40,408 nucleotides of DNA from an uncultured Myxococcales bacterium (GTDB lineage Bacteria; Myxococcota_A; Polyangia; Palsa-1104; JAEUJZ01): NCBI GenBank assembly GCA_937868485.1, contig CALMML010000073.1, positions 1-40,408 of the forward strand, read 5' to 3'. This document shows, piece after piece, positions 8,506-16,683 of the stretch (the stretch's first letter is position 1; each line of letters begins with the position of its first letter). Under the pieces are notes generated by a model. It made no database searches and was not told the origin of the DNA. It saw nothing but the letters and a program-made list of their open reading frames with translations. The translations under genes were made by a program, and so were the position numbers.

Positions 8506-9996
8506 ATGAAGACCGCAAACAGCAGCATCAAAACAGGGCTCGCGGGCCTGGTTCTCCTCGGGATGACGGGGGGAACGCAGGCGATTGCCGCTCCGGTGGT
8601 GGTCAAGAGTGACTGGCGACAGATCAAGCCGCCGCCGCTGCGCGTCGTGAGGCCGCAGCAGCCGACGCGACTGGTCTTGGAAAACGGCATCGTGCTTCTG
8701 CTTCAGCCCGACAAAGAGCTTCCGCTTCTGTCGCTGACGGTGATGATGCGCGGTGGCAGTCGAGACGAACCCGAAGGCAAGACGGGACTCGCTGACATCT
8801 TCGCAGAGTCGTGGCGCAGCGGCGGAACGCGCTCGAAGACCGGCGATCAGATCGACGACTTTTTGGCGCTACGCGCTGCGACGGTGGAAACCGGAAGTGA
8901 GCCGACGAAGATGACGCTGTCGGTTCACTGTCTGAAAAATGACTTCGCGGATGTGCTTGGGCTGGCGGTGGAGCTGCTGCGCGAGCCGGAGTTCCGTCAG
9001 GACAAGATCGACCTCGCAAAGCGGCAGATGTTTACCGCGATCAGCCGTCGCAACGATGAGTCGAGCGAGATTGCCAATCGCGAGTCGGCCAAGCTCGCGT
9101 ACGGAAAAGATCATCCGCTCGCACGGCAGGAAGAATACGCGACGGTGGCTGCGGTCACGCGCGACGATCTTCAGATGTGGCATCGTCGGTTCATTCACTC
9201 GGGGAACATGATCGTCGGTGTGTCGGGGGACTTCGATCCGGCAGAGATGACGACGCTGCTTCGTCAGAAGCTCGGGAGCCTGCCGCAGAGTCAGAAGCTG
9301 GTGACGCCAGAGCTGGGCTTTGTTCCGACGCGGCCAGGGCTGTTCTTCGTGCCGAAAAAGGAAGTGAACCAGAGCTCGATTCACTTGGTGCAGCTTGGGA
9401 CGACGCGCAAAAACCCGGATCACTACGCGATCGAGGTGATGAACGAGATCCTCGGCGGTGGCTTCTGGGCGCGGCTGTTTTCGAACATTCGTACCAAGCA
9501 AGGGCTGGCCTATAACGTCGGTGGTGGCGTCGGGCTCGGGTATGAACATCAGACGCTGTACAAAGTGGCGATGTCGACGAAGAGCCAGACCACGGGCAAG
9601 GCGATTACGGCGCTGTATGAGCAGGTGCAAGGCATGCTGATGAACCCGCCGACGCCCGACGAGCTTCAGAAAGCGAAGGACGCGATCCTGAACTCGTTTG
9701 TGTTCCGCTTCGACAGCAAGGCCAAGATCTTGGGCGATCGGATGCGGCTGGAGTTTTCGGGCTATCCCGCCGACTACACCGAAAAGTACGCGGAGCAGAT
9801 TCAGAAGGTCACGCTCGACGACGTGAAGCGCGTGGCGCAAAAGTACCTGAACCCGGGCGGCTTTGCGGTGCTAGTGGTGGGAAATCCCGACGAGATCGGC
9901 GATCAGCTCACGCAGCTTAAACACCTGGGGCCGGTTCAGACGATCGACATCGCAATTCCGCCGCCTCCGCCGAAGCCGCAAGCCGCGCAAAAGTAA
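8506..9996 (+). CDS. M16B peptidase-like protein, probably the non-catalytic partner
   Basis: Exported M16 family protein of 496 residues. The ATG at 8506 lies 3 bp after the previous stop, with GGAGG in the end of that gene, so the two are translationally coupled. A signal peptide (GLAGLVLLGMTGGTQAIAA) precedes the mature part. The fold markers of the M16 family are visible: RLVLENGIVLLLQPD, the GGSRDEPEGKTGLADIF region, and in the C-terminal half the GGGFWARLFSNIRTKQGLAY block, which is the usual R/Y substrate-binding region. At the zinc site the sequence is DIFAE where HXXEH is expected, so both histidines are missing and catalysis is unlikely. In known M16B pairs such a subunit supplies the R/Y residues while the partner holds zinc. 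The tail is Pro-rich (IPPPPPKPQ). Confidence 0.93.
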   Translation: MKTANSSIKTGLAGLVLLGMTGGTQAIAAPVVVKSDWRQIKPPPLRVVRPQQPTRLVLENGIVLLLQPDKELPLLSLTVMMRGGSRDEPEGKTGLADIFAESWRSGGTRSKTGDQIDDFLALRAATVETGSEPTKMTLSVHCLKNDFADVLGLAVELLREPEFRQDKIDLAKRQMFTAISRRNDESSEIANRESAKLAYGKDHPLARQEEYATVAAVTRDDLQMWHRRFIHSGNMIVGVSGDFDPAEMTTLLRQKLGSLPQSQKLVTPELGFVPTRPGLFFVPKKEVNQSSIHLVQLGTTRKNPDHYAIEVMNEILGGGFWARLFSNIRTKQGLAYNVGGGVGLGYEHQTLYKVAMSTKSQTTGKAITALYEQVQGMLMNPPTPDELQKAKDAILNSFVFRFDSKAKILGDRMRLEFSGYPADYTEKYAEQIQKVTLDDVKRVAQKYLNPGGFAVLVVGNPDEIGDQLTQLKHLGPVQTIDIAIPPPPPKPQAAQK

Positions 9997-10000
9997 GCGA

Positions 10001-10588
10001 TCAGCGAATCCGCAGCGTCAGTCCAACCGCACCGAGCAAGGCCGATCCCGTCGGGAAATAATCGTATCCGACGGCAAATGTCGCGGCGGCACTTCCCATC
10101 CACAGATCCACGCCCAGTCGAGGCGAAAACGCCGGTGTCAGCTTCGTCTGCGCCTGACAGCGATCGTCGGTGCTGCGCTGTGCGCTCAGTCCGGCTCGAA
10201 GTGCAACCCACGGCGACCACCACGAGCCATCGCGGTTGTTGTTCAGATCAAGCCGTAGCCCAGCGAGCGCCGACAGCGCGTGAGGACGAATGGCAGGCTC
10301 AGACGGACAAGCGGCGTAGGAAAATGGCGCCAGCTCGCCGACCATGGCACCGAGCAGCGACAGCGGACCAGACAGACGGGACGAAAGCTCCAGATCGAGT
10401 GGCACAAATGCGGTGACGCGATGCGAGCCATCCAGGTTGCGAATCAGCGTCGGAGACAAGCCCGAAAGAAGCTGTACGCGGGTCCGAAAGCGGGGCAGAT
10501 CGGGCAGCTCCGTCGGCTTGGCGATCCCCTGCGCGGGCGCGACCCACAAGGAGACAGCAGCGACGACTGCGACGCAAGGTGTGGACAT
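10001..10588 (-). CDS. Small exported beta-barrel-like outer-membrane protein
   Basis: A 195-residue exported protein of unknown function. The best start is the ATG at 10588, giving a signal peptide of the form MSTPCVAVVAAVSLWVAPAQG. The mature part alternates short amphipathic beta strands and turns (VTAFVPLDLELSSRL, ALAGLRLDLNNNRDG, PRLGVDLWMGSAAATFAVGYDYF) and ends with a strand finishing LTLRIR, which resembles a small outer-membrane beta-barrel. Two mature cysteines could form a disulfide. The gene converges on the M16B pair with 4 bp between stops. No ribosome-binding site better than a weak GAAAG is seen, and the frame is open well upstream, so the start is only moderately sure. Confidence 0.7.
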   Translation of the reverse strand: MSTPCVAVVAAVSLWVAPAQGIAKPTELPDLPRFRTRVQLLSGLSPTLIRNLDGSHRVTAFVPLDLELSSRLSGPLSLLGAMVGELAPFSYAACPSEPAIRPHALSALAGLRLDLNNNRDGSWWSPWVALRAGLSAQRSTDDRCQAQTKLTPAFSPRLGVDLWMGSAAATFAVGYDYFPTGSALLGAVGLTLRIR

Positions 10589-10738
10589 GGCTTTCGATGT
10601 TGGCACGGCAGTGGCGACGGAAGTTGAGCGGATTGGTTCACAATCTACAGCGGATGGGAATGGACTTGTGGGCTGCGCTGTTTCCATGGGCTGGGTGCGC
10701 GCGATGGGAACCGGAAGGTCGGCGGTCGGGCCGCTCGC

Positions 10739-10768
10739 TTGACGGCAAAGCGCGCTGGGAAGTAGCCT
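10739..10768 (+). promoter_or_regulatory. Candidate sigma70-type promoter of the PspA/AAA cluster
   Basis: A TTGACG box at 10739-10744 is followed, after an 18-bp spacer, by TAGCCT at 10763-10768. It lies just upstream of the first gene of the co-directional run, whose GGAGG begins at 10775. The -35 box is nearly perfect and the -10 box weak. The predicted start of transcription falls very close to the ribosome-binding site, which lowers confidence. Confidence 0.35.
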
Positions 10769-10784
10769 GATTGCGGAGGATACG

Positions 10785-11588
10785 TTGGCCGAAAAGAAAA
10801 AAGGCTTCGGAGATGCCCTCATCGGTCTGTTTGTGGTTCGGGAAGATGGAACCGACAGTGAAGAAGAGGTCGCCGTCGCCAAGCCAAGTCCGGGCAGCGA
10901 TCCTGCGGTCGATGAGCTGATCGCAAAGTACGCGGGTGGTTCGGGGGCTGCGTCGCGCGCTCCGAGTCGTCCGCCCGCACCGCCGATTCCTGCGGCTGCT
11001 TCGGCGAGCCGATCGGGTGCGACTCGTCCGCCTCGGCCTCCGGTGGCTGCGGCGGAAGCGGTTGAGCCTGCGGCTGCGGTGGTTCCTGCTGCTTCACCGA
11101 CGTCAGCTGAGCCCATTCCCGAGGTCAAAGTCGACTTCGCAGGCGTGCTGCGCAAAGCGGGTCTGACGGATGACGAGCAAGGTCGCGTCGAAAAAGCGCT
11201 GAGCCTGCTGTCGTCTCTGCCGGCGGAAACTCCGCTCGAAGTGAAGCGTCAGATCGTGGCTGCATCGCTGCAAGCGTTCGGGATTCCGATCGAGCAGATC
11301 ATCGAGTCGGCGGCGCTGCACATTCGCGCGGTCGATAAGCACAGCCTGGAAGGTCAGACGCAGACGCAGGCCTTTTTGGAACAAGGCAAGCGGCGGATTG
11401 CGGAGCTGGAAAAAGAGCTTTCGCGGGTTCGCTCGTCGATGCAAGAGCAGCAGTCGCTTCAAAAAGGGCTGGAGCTTGCGTGTAACCAAAAGAAGCGACG
11501 GATTCAGGATGTGCTCGACTTCTTTGGGCCTGAAGCGGTCGAAAAAGCCACCAAGCTGTCACCGAAGCTACGCGGTCAATCAACGTAA
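10785..11588 (+). CDS. Coiled-coil protein of unknown family, first gene of the PspA/AAA cluster
   Basis: A 267-residue cytoplasmic protein I do not recognise. It starts at a TTG preceded by GCGGAGG. Layout: a short N-terminal segment MAEKKKGFGDALIGLFVVRE that can form an amphipathic helix, an acidic stretch, a Pro/Ala/Arg-rich linker at about residues 55-110, a small helical domain (LRKAGLTDDEQGRVEKALSL and following), then a long coiled coil at about 190-245 (GKRRIAELEKELSRVRSS). The N-terminal helix plus flexible linker plus coiled coil suggests an adaptor or polymer-forming protein that touches the membrane. It lies 86 bp upstream of the PspA-like gene in the same direction, and I infer that it works with it. 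Confidence 0.8.
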   Translation: MAEKKKGFGDALIGLFVVREDGTDSEEEVAVAKPSPGSDPAVDELIAKYAGGSGAASRAPSRPPAPPIPAAASASRSGATRPPRPPVAAAEAVEPAAAVVPAASPTSAEPIPEVKVDFAGVLRKAGLTDDEQGRVEKALSLLSSLPAETPLEVKRQIVAASLQAFGIPIEQIIESAALHIRAVDKHSLEGQTQTQAFLEQGKRRIAELEKELSRVRSSMQEQQSLQKGLELACNQKKRRIQDVLDFFGPEAVEKATKLSPKLRGQST

Positions 11589-11632
11589 AGCGCGCGCCTA
11601 CGCCGCGTCGCGTTTGTTGCAACGGTTCATCC

Positions 11633-11652
11633 TGCCGCAAGATGTAGCGGCA
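11633..11652 (+). promoter_or_regulatory. Inverted repeat upstream of the PspA-like gene
   Basis: TGCCGC at 11633-11638 and GCGGCA at 11647-11652 are perfect complements separated by 8 bases. The element ends seven bases before the AAGGAG of the PspA-like gene. It could be an operator or an RNA hairpin tuning the relative output of the first two genes. There is no T-run, so it is not a simple terminator. With arms of only six bases it may also be chance. Confidence 0.3.
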
Positions 11653-11674
11653 ACACTTCAAGGAGCACTCGGAC

Positions 11675-12373
11675 ATGTCTGTCTTTGGTCGTCTTGCCAA
11701 CCTGTGGAAAGGGTTTATCAGCCTCTGGATTTCCGACGTCGAAAAGGAACACCCGGAGATCGCGTACGAGAACGCGATCAACTCGATGGTCGAGAAGTAC
11801 TCGGCGCTTAAGCGTGCGACGGCGGCGATCATTCGGCGACGGGAAGAGCTGGCCGAGCGGCTGGCGAATCAGCAAAAAGAGCTGGCGCAGGTGAGTGCGG
11901 ATCTGAGCACCGCCATCGAGACGAACCAGGATGACCTGGCGGTGGTGCTGATCCAGAAGAAGAACCAGCTGGAGTCGTCGATCGCCGAGCTTCAGACGGA
12001 CGCGGACACGGCGGCCAAGGATGCCGACAGCGCCAAGCAGTCGCTTCTGTCGGTGCAAAACGAGATCAAGAAGCTCAAGGCCGAAAAAGAGACGATGGTG
12101 GCCAAGCTGGAGTCGGCGCAGGCTCGGATGCGCATCCAAGAGCAGCTAGAGGGTCTGTCGGTCGATGCGGAAGTGCAGGCGCTCGACAACGTGCGGACGC
12201 ACATCAAGACGCAGGTTGCGCAGGCGAACCTCAACAAAGAGCTGGGCGAGACGGATCTCGATGCGCGTCTGAAGACGCTGCGCAATGCCTCGGGCGACGT
12301 GACGGCCAAGCAGCAGCTGAGTGAGCTGAAGGCCGCCGCCGCTGCCAAGCGTGCCGCTGCCAAGTCGATGTAA
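11675..12373 (+). CDS. PspA/IM30 (Vipp1) family protein
   Basis: A 232-residue peripheral membrane protein of the PspA/IM30 family, which belongs to the ESCRT-III superfamily. Known members polymerise on stressed inner membranes and keep them intact. The N-terminus [19 protein letters not shown] is an amphipathic helix of the kind that binds membrane in PspA. The next part, [20 protein letters not shown] then [14 protein letters not shown], follows the family's helix 1 pattern. The rest is almost entirely coiled coil, ending in an Ala/Lys-rich tail. The start is fixed by AAGGAG upstream. It is followed in the same direction by an ABC transporter with a wall-anchored binding protein and by an AAA+ ATPase, not by the pspBC or pspF genes of enterobacteria. 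Confidence 0.85.
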   Translation: MSVFGRLANLWKGFISLWISDVEKEHPEIAYENAINSMVEKYSALKRATAAIIRRREELAERLANQQKELAQVSADLSTAIETNQDDLAVVLIQKKNQLESSIAELQTDADTAAKDADSAKQSLLSVQNEIKKLKAEKETMVAKLESAQARMRIQEQLEGLSVDAEVQALDNVRTHIKTQVAQANLNKELGETDLDARLKTLRNASGDVTAKQQLSELKAAAAAKRAAAKSM

Positions 12374-12456
12374 CACCAGTCGGACTGCCTTTCGCGAGCT
12401 GGTTATCGAGCGGAAGTCACGCGAGCCTACAGAGTTTTTTGCGAGCGGAGCCTGTT

Positions 12457-14112
12457 ATGAAGCTGACGCCTTTTGCCAAAATCTTCATCACCCTGATCAT
12501 CCTTGGGGTCGTTGGTTACGTGCTGTACGTCAAGGGAGACGGCATCAACCAGTGGGTCAACCAAGGGACAAGCAAGCCGACGGCTCCAGCGGGAGACAAG
12601 ACCGCGACGGGACCCGCGCCGGGCGTTTCCAAGGATGACTTTGCGGCGATTGGGGCCGCGCGCGAAGCCGGTCGTCAAGGCGTCACTGGAATTGCCAAAG
12701 CGCAGGTTGGCCAAGGCAAGCTCGGTCGCAAGCTGCGCGTCGGCATCAACACCTGGGCAGGACACGCGCCGGGCATTGTCGCCAACGGTGGCCTTCTGGG
12801 CGGCGACAAGTCGTCGATTTACCTCAGCAAGTACAACCTGGAAGTCGAGTTCACGCTGCTCGAAGACCCGCAGGCGAAGCTGGCGGCGTTTCTGAAGGGC
12901 GACATCGACATCATGTGGGACACCGTCGATTCGTGGGCGCGTGAAGCGTCGGCGCTGGCGGAAAACGGCAAGGGTGGCAAAGCGATCATCCAGCAAGACT
13001 GGTCGCGCGGTGGCGACGGCATCGTGGCGCTTTCCAGCATCAAGAGCATCGAGGATCTGAAGGGCAAAAAGATTGCGACGACGCGGTTTACTCCGTCGCA
13101 CTGGCTGCTGCTGTATCTGCTGTCGCAGTCGGGCCTGGCTCCGGCGGACAAAGCGGAGATCGAAAAGAACCTGGTGTTTACGGCGGAAGCGTCGCTGGCA
13201 GCGGCGGCGTTCAAGTCCAAGAACGTCGATGCAGCGGTGACGTGGGAGCCGGATCTGTCGGGATCGGTCAAAGCGCGTGGCGACGAAGCGGCAATCCTGG
13301 TTTCGACGACGGCGGCAACGAACGTGATTGCCGACGTGCTGGTTGCGCAAAACGACTTGGTGGAAAAGTCTCCTGAGACGGTGACGGCGTTTGTTCACGG
13401 CTGGTTCGATGGCATCGACGCGATCGGCAAAGATCCGGCGAGTGCCTACAACATCGTCGGAAAAGCGCTGAAGCTGCCGGAAGACGATGTCTCGGGAATG
13501 CTGTCGGGAATGAAGCTGACGAGCTTTGCGGACAACGCGCTGTTCTTCGGGCTCGACGGAAACCGCGCGCAGTTCGAGGCGCTGTTCAACGCGGCGTTCA
13601 TCGTGTGGCGCAAGCAAGGCGTGATCAGCAAGGCGGTCGATGCCAAAAACTGCGTCGATACGCGCTTTGTCTCAGCGCTCGCGGAGTTTTATCCGGGTCA
13701 AAAGGTCGTCGAGACGTTCAAGTTTGATCCGAAGAAGGTCGATCCGGCCAAAGAGCGCGCGATCATCAACAAGCAGCTCACGATCTACTTTACGACGGGA
13801 AGCGATCAGATCATGGCGGGCTCGAACTTCGTGCTCGACTCGCTGGGTGAGACGATGACGGCGTTTGGCAACACGCTGCTGCGCATCGAGGGCAACACCG
13901 ACAACACCGGCTCGCGGACGGCCAATCGGTCGCTTTCGCAGAAGCGGGCCGACGCGGTGAAGGACTATCTCATCTCGAACCACAAGATCGATCCGAAGCG
14001 CTTTCAGACGATCGGCAACGGACCGGACAACCCGGTGGCTCCGAACGCGACCGAGGCTGGACGGCAGCAAAATCGTCGGACCGACATCAAGGTCATCCTG
14101 AACGTGCAGTAA
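12457..14112 (+). CDS. Membrane-anchored ABC substrate-binding protein fused to an OmpA peptidoglycan-binding domain
   Basis: A 551-residue periplasmic protein held at both ends. One transmembrane helix (about 6-26, FAKIFITLIILGVVGYVLYV) anchors it in the inner membrane. A Pro/Thr linker leads to a NMT1/SsuA-like substrate-binding domain at about 90-395 (VGINTWAGHAPG, FLKGDIDIMWDTVDSW, DAAVTWEPDLSG). Residues about 435-551 are an OmpA C-terminal domain (IYFTTGSDQIM, GNTDNTGSRTANRSLSQKRA, NRRTDI), with Asp 482 and Arg 497 at the positions that bind diaminopimelate. The ATG at 12457 with GCGGAG upstream is preferred over a TTG at 12439. The permease starts 2 bp after the stop. The ligand is unknown: relatives bind sulfonates, nitrate, bicarbonate or thiamine precursors. 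Confidence 0.9.
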   Translation: MKLTPFAKIFITLIILGVVGYVLYVKGDGINQWVNQGTSKPTAPAGDKTATGPAPGVSKDDFAAIGAAREAGRQGVTGIAKAQVGQGKLGRKLRVGINTWAGHAPGIVANGGLLGGDKSSIYLSKYNLEVEFTLLEDPQAKLAAFLKGDIDIMWDTVDSWAREASALAENGKGGKAIIQQDWSRGGDGIVALSSIKSIEDLKGKKIATTRFTPSHWLLLYLLSQSGLAPADKAEIEKNLVFTAEASLAAAAFKSKNVDAAVTWEPDLSGSVKARGDEAAILVSTTAATNVIADVLVAQNDLVEKSPETVTAFVHGWFDGIDAIGKDPASAYNIVGKALKLPEDDVSGMLSGMKLTSFADNALFFGLDGNRAQFEALFNAAFIVWRKQGVISKAVDAKNCVDTRFVSALAEFYPGQKVVETFKFDPKKVDPAKERAIINKQLTIYFTTGSDQIMAGSNFVLDSLGETMTAFGNTLLRIEGNTDNTGSRTANRSLSQKRADAVKDYLISNHKIDPKRFQTIGNGPDNPVAPNATEAGRQQNRRTDIKVILNVQ

Positions 14113-14114
14113 CC

Positions 14115-14999
14115 ATGGCCGCCGACGTGTCGAGCCCGAAAAAAGTACCGCTGCGCTCGCGAGAGCCGATCTGGTCGCTGCGAAAGCCGCTCCCGGCGAG
14201 CTGGCAGCTGTGGCTGGGACTGGTTCTGCCGCTTTTGATCTTGGTGCTGTGGGTGGCGCTGACCTCGGGGAGCAAGCCGGTGGTGGGCGGTGCGTTTTTG
14301 CCCAGGCCGACGGATGTGCTGCGGGTGCTGCTGCGTGACTTGGTGATTGGCAGGCCGGATGTGATCGCGGGCAAGCAAGTGGTGGTGCGGGTGCTGTTTG
14401 ATGCAGCGCTCGCGTCGAGCTGGCGAATCGTGCTGTCGTTCTGTCTGGCGTCGGCGGTGGCGCTGCCGCTCGGGATCATGATGGGCGCGTTTGAGCCAGT
14501 GAATCGTCTCGTCGAGCCGGTGATGGCGCCGCTGCGTTATATGCCGATCTCGGCGTTCATTCCGCTGACGATCCTGTGGTTTGGCATCGAGGAAAAGCAG
14601 AAGCTGGCGTTTCTGTTCTTGGGCGTGTTCGTCTATCTGCTGCCGGTGGTGGTGAGCGCGATTCGTGCGGTGCCCGAAGAGCTGGTTCAGACGGCGCGAA
14701 CGCTCGGCGCAGGACGATTTCAGGTGGTGTTTACGGTGCTTATGCCAGCGGCAGCGCCGGACATCTTCGACTCGTTTCGGGTGATGAACGCGATCTCGTG
14801 GACGTACGTGATCTTGGCGGAGTTTGTGAACACCCGCAGCGGACTTGGCTACCAGATTCAGCTCGCCGGAAATCACCTGCACATCGACGAGGTGTTCGCG
14901 GGCATCTTGATCATCGGCATGATTGGGCTTGGATCCGACGCGCTGATTCGCTTCTGCGGCAAGCTGCTGTTCCCGTGGCGAGAGGCTGGACATGTCTGA
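14115..14999 (+). CDS. ABC transporter permease, SsuC/TauC/NrtB type
   Basis: Inner-membrane permease of 294 residues with six or more hydrophobic segments. The cytoplasmic coupling (EAA) loop is visible as EELVQTARTLGAGRFQVVF with the following MPAAAP, as in the nitrate/sulfonate/taurine importers. It starts 2 bp after the binding-protein gene and overlaps the ATPase gene by 8 bp, so the three form one transporter. The N-terminal 28 residues are basic and cytoplasmic. Whether it moves a solute, or only passes a conformational signal from the wall-tethered binding protein to the cytoplasm, cannot be told from sequence. Confidence 0.93.
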   Translation: MAADVSSPKKVPLRSREPIWSLRKPLPASWQLWLGLVLPLLILVLWVALTSGSKPVVGGAFLPRPTDVLRVLLRDLVIGRPDVIAGKQVVVRVLFDAALASSWRIVLSFCLASAVALPLGIMMGAFEPVNRLVEPVMAPLRYMPISAFIPLTILWFGIEEKQKLAFLFLGVFVYLLPVVVSAIRAVPEELVQTARTLGAGRFQVVFTVLMPAAAPDIFDSFRVMNAISWTYVILAEFVNTRSGLGYQIQLAGNHLHIDEVFAGILIIGMIGLGSDALIRFCGKLLFPWREAGHV

Positions 15000-15843
15000 G
15001 CAGAGCGTCACGACAGCCAAGCCGGGCGAGCCAGGCGCTGGCGGCAACATCCCCGTCACGGTTCACAAGTCGGCGATCAAGCTTCACGTCGAGGACTTAC
15101 ACGTCACGTATCGCGGTCGTCGAGGCGAAGACGTCGAAGCGGTGCGCGCGGTGTCGTTTGACATCATCGACAAGCCCGGCGTCGGTGAGATCGTGGTCTT
15201 TTTGGGTCCGTCGGGCTGCGGCAAGTCCACGATCTTGAAAGCGGTTGCGGGACTGCTGCCTCCGACGAAAGGTCGCGTGCTGATTGGCGATCACGAAGTC
15301 GATGGACCGGGACGCGATCGCGGCATGGTGTTTCAGCAGTACACCTCGTTTTCGTGGCTGACCGTCGTTGAAAACGTCGAATATGGACTGCGGCTTCACG
15401 GCATTTCGTCGGGCGAGCGACGAGCGCGAGCGATGGAAATCCTCAAGCACGTTGGGCTCGATCAGTTCGCGAGCAAGTATCCCAAAGAGCTGTCGGGCGG
15501 CATGAAGCAGCGGGTGGCGATTGCGCGCACGCTGATCAACAAGCCGAAGCTGCTGCTGATGGACGAGCCGTTTGGTGCGCTGGACCCGCAGACGCGCTGG
15601 GAGATGCAGGGAATGCTCATCGACATCTCGCACCGCGAAGACAACACGATCCTGTTTGTGACCCACGACGTGGCGGAAGCGGTGTACCTGGCCGATACGG
15701 TCTACGTGCTGAGTCGGCGACCGGCGCAGATCCTGCATCGGATCGATGTACCGACGTTCGCGGATCGGACGCACAAGGTGAAGGCGAGCCCGGAGTTTCG
15801 TCAGTGTGAGGAGCAGCTTCTGTCGCTGCTGTACGCCAAGTGA
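14992..15843 (+). CDS. ABC transporter ATP-binding protein, SsuB/TauB/NrtD type
   Basis: Cytoplasmic ATPase subunit of 283 residues with all motifs intact: Walker A GPSGCGKST, Q-loop QQYTSFSWLT, signature LSGGMKQRVAIAR, Walker B LLLMDEPFGALDP, and H-loop FVTHDVAEAV. It has a 30-residue N-terminal extension before the first strand. Its ATG lies inside the end of the permease gene and its stop overlaps the next gene start by 4 bp (GTGA), which indicates tight coupling. It should drive the permease encoded just upstream. Confidence 0.95.
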   Translation: MSEQSVTTAKPGEPGAGGNIPVTVHKSAIKLHVEDLHVTYRGRRGEDVEAVRAVSFDIIDKPGVGEIVVFLGPSGCGKSTILKAVAGLLPPTKGRVLIGDHEVDGPGRDRGMVFQQYTSFSWLTVVENVEYGLRLHGISSGERRARAMEILKHVGLDQFASKYPKELSGGMKQRVAIARTLINKPKLLLMDEPFGALDPQTRWEMQGMLIDISHREDNTILFVTHDVAEAVYLADTVYVLSRRPAQILHRIDVPTFADRTHKVKASPEFRQCEEQLLSLLYAK

Positions 15844-16655
15844 GCGATCGCGCGTCGAGCCCGTCTCGGACTGGGAAAAAGGAAGCGCCTCCGTACGCCA
15901 AGTACGCGTTTGTCAATCCGTACAACCTGTCGCTGCTCGCGGGCGCGGGAAGTGCGTCGCTTCTGACGGGACACTGGTGGATCGGGCTGTGCGCGGTGGC
16001 AGCGGAAGCGGTGTGGATGCTGTTTGCGCCGGACTCGCGGCTGTTACAAAAGACCTGGTTCGATCCGATCTGGGACGGTGAGCAGCGAGCGGCTCGGCTG
16101 GCTCGTCAGTCGGCCAAGTTCAACGCGCTTCCTGATCTGGAAAAAGAGCGCGCGCTCAAGCTGCGGGATCAGCAAAAGCGGATCGAGAAGATGGCCAAAG
16201 ACAACGCCACCTTCACCGTCGAGCTTCTGTCGGAAGACATCGCGAAGCTGGAAGATCTCGTCGATGACTTTCTGGACATGGCCGCCGTGTCGTCGCGCTA
16301 CGAGAGCTATCTGAAAGAGATGGATCTGGCCGACATCGAGCAAGACATCCGTCGCTATTCGCTGCAAGTGGACCGCTTACCGATTGGCGACGAGCGACGG
16401 ACGGTGGCGCAGAAAAACCTGGAAGTGCTGCTGTCTCGCAAAGATCGCTACATGGAGCTGCGACGGAGCTTGCAGACGGCGCGCGGTCAGATGGACCTGA
16501 TGGAAAATACGTTTTTGCTCCTGGCTGATGAGATCGTCGGGATGCAGAATCCGACGGAGCTGGGAGCACGGCTCGACGGGCTGCGCGAAGGCGTAGCAGC
16601 GGTTCGCGAGACTTCCAAAGAGACAGAGCGTTACATGCAGGCCGCGAGTCGCTAG
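15840..16655 (+). CDS. Membrane-hairpin coiled-coil protein of unknown family
   Basis: A 271-residue protein I do not recognise. It starts at a GTG overlapping the ABC ATPase stop by 4 bp. After a basic N-terminus and the segment YAKYAFVNPYNLS come two close hydrophobic segments (about 29-44 and 47-63, SLLAGAGSASLLTGHWWIGLC and onward) that can form a hairpin in the inner membrane. The remaining 200 residues are helical and charged (KERALKLRDQQKRIEKMAKD), with strong coiled-coil potential in the cytoplasm. Placed between the transporter and the AAA+ gene, it is a natural candidate for a membrane platform or adaptor joining the transporter, the PspA polymer and the ATPase. That role is inference from position and layout only. 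Confidence 0.82.
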   Translation: MSDRASSPSRTGKKEAPPYAKYAFVNPYNLSLLAGAGSASLLTGHWWIGLCAVAAEAVWMLFAPDSRLLQKTWFDPIWDGEQRAARLARQSAKFNALPDLEKERALKLRDQQKRIEKMAKDNATFTVELLSEDIAKLEDLVDDFLDMAAVSSRYESYLKEMDLADIEQDIRRYSLQVDRLPIGDERRTVAQKNLEVLLSRKDRYMELRRSLQTARGQMDLMENTFLLLADEIVGMQNPTELGARLDGLREGVAAVRETSKETERYMQAASR

Positions 16656-16683
16656 GGACGATCGCTGGCTAGGAATCGGAGAT

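Noticed and set aside
12374-12456. Terminator between the PspA-like gene and the binding-protein gene
   Set aside because: There is a run of six T residues, but upstream CGCGAGC occurs as a direct repeat and not an inverted one, so no stable hairpin forms.
12457-15843. Taurine, nitrate or sulfonate importer named by substrate
   Set aside because: The binding domain is divergent and fused to a wall-binding domain, and no sulfur or nitrogen assimilation genes are nearby, so a substrate name would be a guess.
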